From Candidatus Peregrinibacteria bacterium RIFCSPLOWO2_01_FULL_39_12 (GTDB taxonomy: Bacteria; Patescibacteriota; Gracilibacteria; UBA1369; LOWO2-01-FULL-3), in the NCBI GenBank assembly GCA_001787455.1, contig MFXA01000016.1, forward strand, positions 1 through 10,090: a stretch of 10,090 nucleotides of DNA. The letters run 5' to 3'. A program made the translations under genes and the position numbers. The notes beneath the pieces are model-generated. The model was given only the letters and a program-made list of their open reading frames with translations. It searched no databases and was not told the origin of the DNA. Position 1 is the stretch's first letter. Each line of letters opens with the position of its first letter. Of this stretch, positions 6,460 to 10,090 are shown piece after piece.

Positions 6460-6900
6460 TTAGATAAAGTAACTAAGTTTTTTATTTAATAATTGATTTT
6501 GTATTTCGTCGTTGATTTTTTTGAAACCTTTTCTGACTATGCAATATGGCTTGTGTTTGCATACAGATGCTGTTTTCCGGACTAAGCATGGGACAATTGC
6601 GATATTGCCTTCGATTGCTTCTATTATTTCTTTAATTGTAATCTTTCGCGGATTTTTTATAAGTTTGTAGCCGCCGTATTTGCCCCTTGTCGCTTTTACG
6701 AGATTGCTTTTTTGAAGCAGTCCTGCAACTTTTTGCAGGAACAAAAAGGATAAATTATAATTTTCCGCAATTTTTTTGATCGAGATGCCGTTTGCGGTTT
6801 TTGCTAAAGTCGTAAGCAAAATTATTCCATAATCCACTTTTTGAGTAATGTGCAGAGCTCCGCTTCGCTGTTTTGTTGCGCAGGTTTTTATGTAATTCAT
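6460..6900 (-). CDS. Rrf2-family Fe-S-sensing transcription regulator of the suf operon
   Basis: This 146-aa winged-helix regulator is the first gene of the suf operon and probably controls it. The Rrf2 domain opens at LHITQKVDYGIILLTTLAKT (16-35). The recognition-helix region is IKKIAENYNLSFLFLQKVAG (41-60), and the wing TRGKYGGYKL (71-80) is typical. Cys105, Cys114 and Cys120 (C-X8-C-X5-C) could bind an Fe-S cluster, as in IscR and NsrR, so the protein may sense cluster status. Usual family members begin where residue 16 lies here, so the first 15 residues are either an extension or a misplaced start. A GGAG lies 8 bases before the Ile18 codon but no ATG is there. The ATG chosen overlaps an inverted repeat and lies about 22 bases past a strong promoter. 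Fe-S sensing is inferred. Confidence 0.9.
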   Translation of the reverse strand: MNYIKTCATKQRSGALHITQKVDYGIILLTTLAKTANGISIKKIAENYNLSFLFLQKVAGLLQKSNLVKATRGKYGGYKLIKNPRKITIKEIIEAIEGNIAIVPCLVRKTASVCKHKPYCIVRKGFKKINDEIQNQLLNKKLSYFI

Positions 6901-6915
6901 ACTAAGTTGGTATGA
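6897..6915. promoter_or_regulatory. Candidate Rrf2 operator overlapping the rrf2 start codon
   Basis: TCATAC (6897-6902) and GTATGA (6910-6915) form a 6-bp inverted repeat with a 7-bp spacer. The half-sites with ATAC/GTAT ends and an AT-rich core resemble Rrf2-family operators in general form. The repeat contains the rrf2 ATG and lies just downstream of the promoter, so bound regulator would block early elongation or initiation. That it binds this Rrf2 protein is inference. Confidence 0.45.
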
Positions 6916-6928
6916 TTAATGTGGATAA

Positions 6929-6957
6929 AATCTAGTTTAGAATGGTTTGATTGTCAA
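6929..6957 (-). promoter_or_regulatory. Sigma-70-type promoter of the suf operon
   Basis: On the minus strand there is a perfect TTGACA (6952-6957), a 17-bp spacer and TAGATT (6929-6934, four of six matches to TATAAT). Transcription would start near 6922, giving a leader of about 22 nt with no Shine-Dalgarno sequence. The -35 box lies in a small inverted repeat, TGATT and AATCA around GTC (6948-6960), which may be another protein site. Confidence 0.7.
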
Positions 6958-6999
6958 TCAGATTTGTAATGAGCGTTTCGTTTGTGTTTTGCGCCAGGC

Positions 7000-7008
7000 T
7001 GATATATT
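7000..7008 (+). promoter_or_regulatory. Extended -10 promoter for the 147-aa gene
   Basis: TGATATATT (7000-7008) fits an extended -10, with TATATT matching five of six. No strong -35 is seen. Transcription would begin near 7015, about 24 bases before the ATG at 7039, in an AT-rich leader with no Shine-Dalgarno sequence. It is divergent from the suf promoter, about 45 bases away. Confidence 0.45.
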
Positions 7009-7038
7009 CTTTTTAAGTTAATTTCTAATCCAAATCTT

Positions 7039-7482
7039 ATGAAAAAAACTAAATTAGCGATGTTTGCTTTGGTTGTTTTGCTTGTTTTGGTGGCTGCTGG
7101 AGCGTACTTCTTTCCTTTGAAGGGAACAGTGATTTTATATACAGATAGTGATTATAAATTTAATTTGATTACCTCTGCAGAATGCGCAGAATATTTTAGC
7201 GTTAAGGGTGATCAGCCGTCTGAAATGATGAAAAATGTATCCGAAGTATATAGTGTTTACGCCCCTCTTTCTGTTAGCTGGAGTGATACTCCGTGGTTCT
7301 ATTATCACGTTCTTACCCAAGAAGCATATGATATCCTTCCATTAGATGAACCGCCAGGTAAGCCTGAGATTATACTGACACTTGATTCCGGAGATCTTCT
7401 TGTAAGATGGAGTCCGCAGGATCGTCCAGGGGATCAGCCGCTGGAGTGTGAATTTGACAAAGTTGTGGCTGAGAAAATTTAG
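7039..7482 (+). CDS. Membrane-anchored protein of unknown function, 147 aa
   Basis: I do not recognise the family. Residues 2-5 are Lys/Thr-rich and 7-25 form one strongly hydrophobic stretch (FALVVLLVLVAAGAYFF region), which fits an N-terminal anchor or uncleaved signal with the remainder outside the cell. The outer part of about 120 residues has many aromatic residues, including SWSDTPWFYYHV (80-91), and an alternating pattern suggesting beta strands. Two Cys (49 and 137) could form a disulfide. No lipobox Cys follows the hydrophobic stretch. The ATG is preceded by an extended -10 promoter, and the 86 bases after the stop hold weak repeats and a hairpin before the SLH gene. The shared direction with the SLH gene suggests an envelope role, but this is only context. 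Confidence 0.75.
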   Translation: MKKTKLAMFALVVLLVLVAAGAYFFPLKGTVILYTDSDYKFNLITSAECAEYFSVKGDQPSEMMKNVSEVYSVYAPLSVSWSDTPWFYYHVLTQEAYDILPLDEPPGKPEIILTLDSGDLLVRWSPQDRPGDQPLECEFDKVVAEKI

Positions 7483-7512
7483 TTTTTTTGCATGTTTTGC
7501 AAGCTGTTTTGC

Positions 7513-7540
7513 GTAATACTATTCTTTTGAAGTAGTATAC
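7513..7540 (+). terminator. Hairpin between the 147-aa gene and the SLH gene
   Basis: GTA-A-TACTA-TTC (7513-7524) pairs with GAA-G-TAGTA-TAC (7529-7540) around a TTTT loop, giving 11 bp with two single-base bulges. AT-rich sequence follows, including a T-run at 7558-7563, too far away for a canonical intrinsic terminator. It may weakly terminate the upstream gene, or act as an operator for the promoter just behind it. Confidence 0.35.
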
Positions 7541-7552
7541 ATTTGTGTATTT

Positions 7553-7558
7553 TATAAT
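7553..7558 (+). promoter_or_regulatory. Candidate -10 box of the SLH gene
   Basis: A perfect TATAAT lies only 10 bases before the ATG at 7569. TTGAAG (7528-7533) is a possible -35, but its 19-bp spacing is long and it lies in the hairpin. If used, transcription would begin about 4 bases before the ATG, making the mRNA nearly leaderless. Confidence 0.4.
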
Positions 7559-7568
7559 TTTTTCTTAT

Positions 7569-10067
7569 ATGAAAATGCGATTTTTATCTGTCTTGTTGAC
7601 TGTTGCGGTTATTTTAAGCAGTTTTTCCATTACGGCTACGGCCGGCGGGAAAATTTTCGGAGATGTTGAATATGGTGATGCCAATTATGCCGCTATCTCT
7701 TACCTGCAAGACGCTAAGGTTGTGCAGGGGTATGCCGATGGAACTTTTAAACCCGGTAATTCCATAAACAGGGCGGAGTTTTTAAAGATTGTCATGGAAG
7801 CATCCGGTAAGGAATTCGGTGGCGAAAATTGTTATAAAGATGTTAAAGATGAGTGGTTTGCAAAGTATGTTTGCGGGGCGACAGAATTAGGGCTTGTTAG
7901 CGGATACGGGGATAAAACTTTTAAACCGGGGCAGGATATAAATTTTGCGGAAGCAAGTAAGATTATTGCGAATACTTTAGGTTTGGAAATTTCGGAAGAC
8001 AGCGAAGAAAATTGGTATCAAAAATATGTGACTACGCTTGAAGATAAAAAAGCCATTCCCAAGGAAGTTTATTCTTTTGATTACAAGGTTAAACGCGGGG
8101 ATATGGCTGAAATGATTTGGAGAGTCAAGGAAGATCCGGACTATGTATCTACCACTACTTATATCGGGATTAAGAGAAAGGAAAAAGTTTTGGCTGCCGG
8201 CGGGGCTCTTCAGCAATTTGAATCATGTGTTGAATTGAAGGATTATATTGCTGAAAATGCTTCTTTGTACGGCGGAGGATATGGAATTGAAAAAATGATG
8301 ACGATGAGTCCTATGACCGGGGATGAAGAGTCGGTATCCGAAGATGCAGGGTCGGTTGCCGTGCCGGAAAGTTCGGCTCAAGAATCGCCTGATTATTCTT
8401 CCACAAATGTGCAGGTTGAAGGTGTGGACGAAGCTGACATTGTGAAAACCGACGGTGAATATATTTATTTGCTTAAGGATAATACCATAAGGGTTGTTAA
8501 GGCTTATCCTGTGAGCGAAATGGTTGAAATGGATGAAGTTTCCTTTGAAAATGATAATTTCTATCCTACCGATATGTACGTAGACAGTGATCGTTTGGTC
8601 GTAATCGGTAGCAGTTATGGACAGGTGTTTAAGCCAATGAATGGGCCTTCGAGCAATATTTATGTTTTTGACATTACAAATAAGGGGGATATTAAACTTA
8701 TTCGCAATGTTGATATTGAAGGCGGCTATACATCTTCCAGAAAAGTAGACGATATGCTTTATGTTGTTGCAAATAAAAGCGAGTATGTCGGTCCTTTCGG
8801 TGCGGGAATTCCCGATGATGGAATAATTCCTTTGTATTCGGATACTGCAACCGAGCAATCAAAGGAGCTTGTCGGATGCGGTGATGTAAGATATATCCCG
8901 GGCGTTGAGGCCGCCAATTATTTAATAATTATCGGGCTTCCGCTTGATGATCCAGATGCCGATTTCAGCAAGGAAGTTGTAATGGGCGCGAGCGGAAATA
9001 TTTACGCTTCAAAACAAAATTTATATGTTGCCGAATCCCGCTATAACTGGTTCTTCGATGCAAGCGATGAGGAAAAAACGATAGTTCACAAGTTCAGCTT
9101 GGGGAAAAATGCACTTTCTTATTTGGGAAAGGGCGAGGTACCGGGGCACATCCTAAATCAGTTTTCAATGGATGAATATAACGGCAATTTTAGAGTTGCC
9201 ACAACTGTTGGTGAAGTTTGGAACACTGAAAAATTATCTACGAATAATCTTTATATTTTAGATAGCGAGTTGGATTTAGCCGGAAATATTACAGGGATTG
9301 CGCCGGGTGAGAAAATATATTCGGTTAGATTTGTCGGGGACAGAGCTTATATGGTGACATTCAAGAAAGTCGATCCTTTCTTCGTATTGGATGTCAGTGA
9401 TCCGAAAAATCCTCAAATTTTAGGGAAATTGAAAATTCCGGGATACAGCGATTATCTTCATCCTTACGATGACACTCATATCATAGGTTTTGGGAAGGAG
9501 GCTGTTGATGCGAGCGAAGAAGAGACCAATAACAGTTTTGATTTTGCGTGGTATCAAGGCATGAAAATAGCGATGTTTGACGTGACTGATGTTTCCAATC
9601 CGAAAGAATTGCATAAAATTGTGATTGGAGATAGGGGGACGGACAGCGAATTATTGCATAATCATAAAGCGCTTTTGTTTGATAAAGAGAAAGGGTTGAT
9701 GGCTTTTCCCGTAACGGTTGCGGAAATTCCTGAAAGCGTGAAGGCTGATCTCGATCATGATGCAAATACATACGGCGATTATGTTTTTCAGGGAGCGTAT
9801 GTCTATGGTGTCAGTGTTGAAAATGGTTTTGAATTTAAGGGGAAGGTAAGCCATTATTCGGAAAACGAGATTAAGGAAAAATCAGGATATTATTGGGGCG
9901 GCGATGGGAATATAGACAGGATTTTGTATATCGGAGATTATTTATACACGGTTTCACGCGCAAAAGTTTGGGCGAATAAACTTGCCGATTTGGTTTTCGT
10001 GAAAGGGGTGGATTTGAAACTTGGCAGTTCGCCTGAAGTAATTTACAGTAATGGTATGCTGAAATAA
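7569..10067 (+). CDS. Secreted S-layer-homology protein with C-terminal beta-propeller domain
   Basis: This 832-aa exported protein begins with a signal peptide (1-25), with likely cleavage after ATA. Three SLH repeats follow at about 30-80 (GYADGTFKPGNSINRAEFLK), 88-138 (DVKDEWFAKYVCGATELGLV, GYGDKTFKPG) and a degenerate one at 148-186. SLH repeats bind cell-wall polymers and would anchor the protein at the surface. After a Ser/Glu/Pro-rich linker (about 245-278), a domain opening with TNVQVEGVDEADIVKTDGEY (279-298) runs to the end and matches the bacterial beta-propeller domain family (PF09826 type), whose function is unknown. Cys88 and Cys102 in SLH2 could form a disulfide. I chose ATG 7569 over an in-frame GTG at 7545 because it opens a standard signal peptide. 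It may serve in the S-layer or in envelope adhesion. Confidence 0.9.
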   Translation: MKMRFLSVLLTVAVILSSFSITATAGGKIFGDVEYGDANYAAISYLQDAKVVQGYADGTFKPGNSINRAEFLKIVMEASGKEFGGENCYKDVKDEWFAKYVCGATELGLVSGYGDKTFKPGQDINFAEASKIIANTLGLEISEDSEENWYQKYVTTLEDKKAIPKEVYSFDYKVKRGDMAEMIWRVKEDPDYVSTTTYIGIKRKEKVLAAGGALQQFESCVELKDYIAENASLYGGGYGIEKMMTMSPMTGDEESVSEDAGSVAVPESSAQESPDYSSTNVQVEGVDEADIVKTDGEYIYLLKDNTIRVVKAYPVSEMVEMDEVSFENDNFYPTDMYVDSDRLVVIGSSYGQVFKPMNGPSSNIYVFDITNKGDIKLIRNVDIEGGYTSSRKVDDMLYVVANKSEYVGPFGAGIPDDGIIPLYSDTATEQSKELVGCGDVRYIPGVEAANYLIIIGLPLDDPDADFSKEVVMGASGNIYASKQNLYVAESRYNWFFDASDEEKTIVHKFSLGKNALSYLGKGEVPGHILNQFSMDEYNGNFRVATTVGEVWNTEKLSTNNLYILDSELDLAGNITGIAPGEKIYSVRFVGDRAYMVTFKKVDPFFVLDVSDPKNPQILGKLKIPGYSDYLHPYDDTHIIGFGKEAVDASEEETNNSFDFAWYQGMKIAMFDVTDVSNPKELHKIVIGDRGTDSELLHNHKALLFDKEKGLMAFPVTVAEIPESVKADLDHDANTYGDYVFQGAYVYGVSVENGFEFKGKVSHYSENEIKEKSGYYWGGDGNIDRILYIGDYLYTVSRAKVWANKLADLVFVKGVDLKLGSSPEVIYSNGMLK

Positions 10068-10090
10068 TTTGTGGCGGGGCGTCTATTTAT

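Noticed and set aside
8223..8858. 211-codon minus-strand frame antisense to the SLH gene
   Set aside because: His/Ile/Asn-rich composition typical of an antisense shadow, no start signals, and it lies wholly inside a well-supported gene.
1..10090. CRISPR array, tRNA or rRNA genes
   Set aside because: No regularly spaced repeats, cloverleaf or conserved rRNA segments were seen on either strand.

Overview
The window is about 10 kb of AT-rich bacterial DNA. A minus-strand gene block fills roughly 269-6900, and two plus-strand genes for surface or exported proteins follow at 7039-10067. Every gene reads cleanly in a code where TGA is a stop: none has an internal TGA, and sufC ends on a TGA inside a 4-base overlap with sufB. 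Three things suggest a Patescibacteria/CPR genome, perhaps Peregrinibacteria-like: the compact layout, the near absence of Shine-Dalgarno sequences, and an SLH plus beta-propeller surface protein whose second SLH repeat has a Cys pair. That placement is inference. The TGA stops argue against the recoded Gracilibacteria and Absconditabacteria.

Region 1 (1-268) holds no convincing gene but many nested inverted repeats. They include a 16-bp rod with a bubble and a small side hairpin, and they look like a structured RNA, possibly 6S-like. Region 2 (269-1324, minus) encodes an MscS-type mechanosensitive channel with its own extended -10 promoter.

Region 3 (1456-6900, minus) is a complete SUF iron-sulfur cluster assembly operon in the order rrf2-sufC-sufB-sufD-sufS-sufU-sufT. 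The Rrf2 regulator has three Cys suited to holding a cluster. It sits behind a strong promoter whose downstream inverted repeat overlaps its own start codon, so autoregulation is likely. SufS takes sulfur from cysteine, SufU relays it, SufB-SufC-SufD is the ATP-driven scaffold, and SufT is an accessory maturation factor. SufD is about half the usual length. SufU lacks the spacing insertion of classical SufU. No sufA or sufE is present.

Between sufS and sufU lies a 139-bp imperfect inverted repeat (2201-2339). It would fold into a Y shape: a long outer stem carrying two perfect arms, one of them a 26-bp perfect palindrome. It is the least explained structure in the window and may be a MITE or REP-like insertion, or an mRNA-processing or stability element.

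Region 4 (6901-7038) is a divergent promoter region. Region 5 has a 147-aa membrane-anchored protein of unknown function (7039-7482). After it comes a hairpin and then an 832-aa secreted protein with three SLH repeats and a C-terminal beta-propeller (7569-10067), probably attached to the cell envelope.
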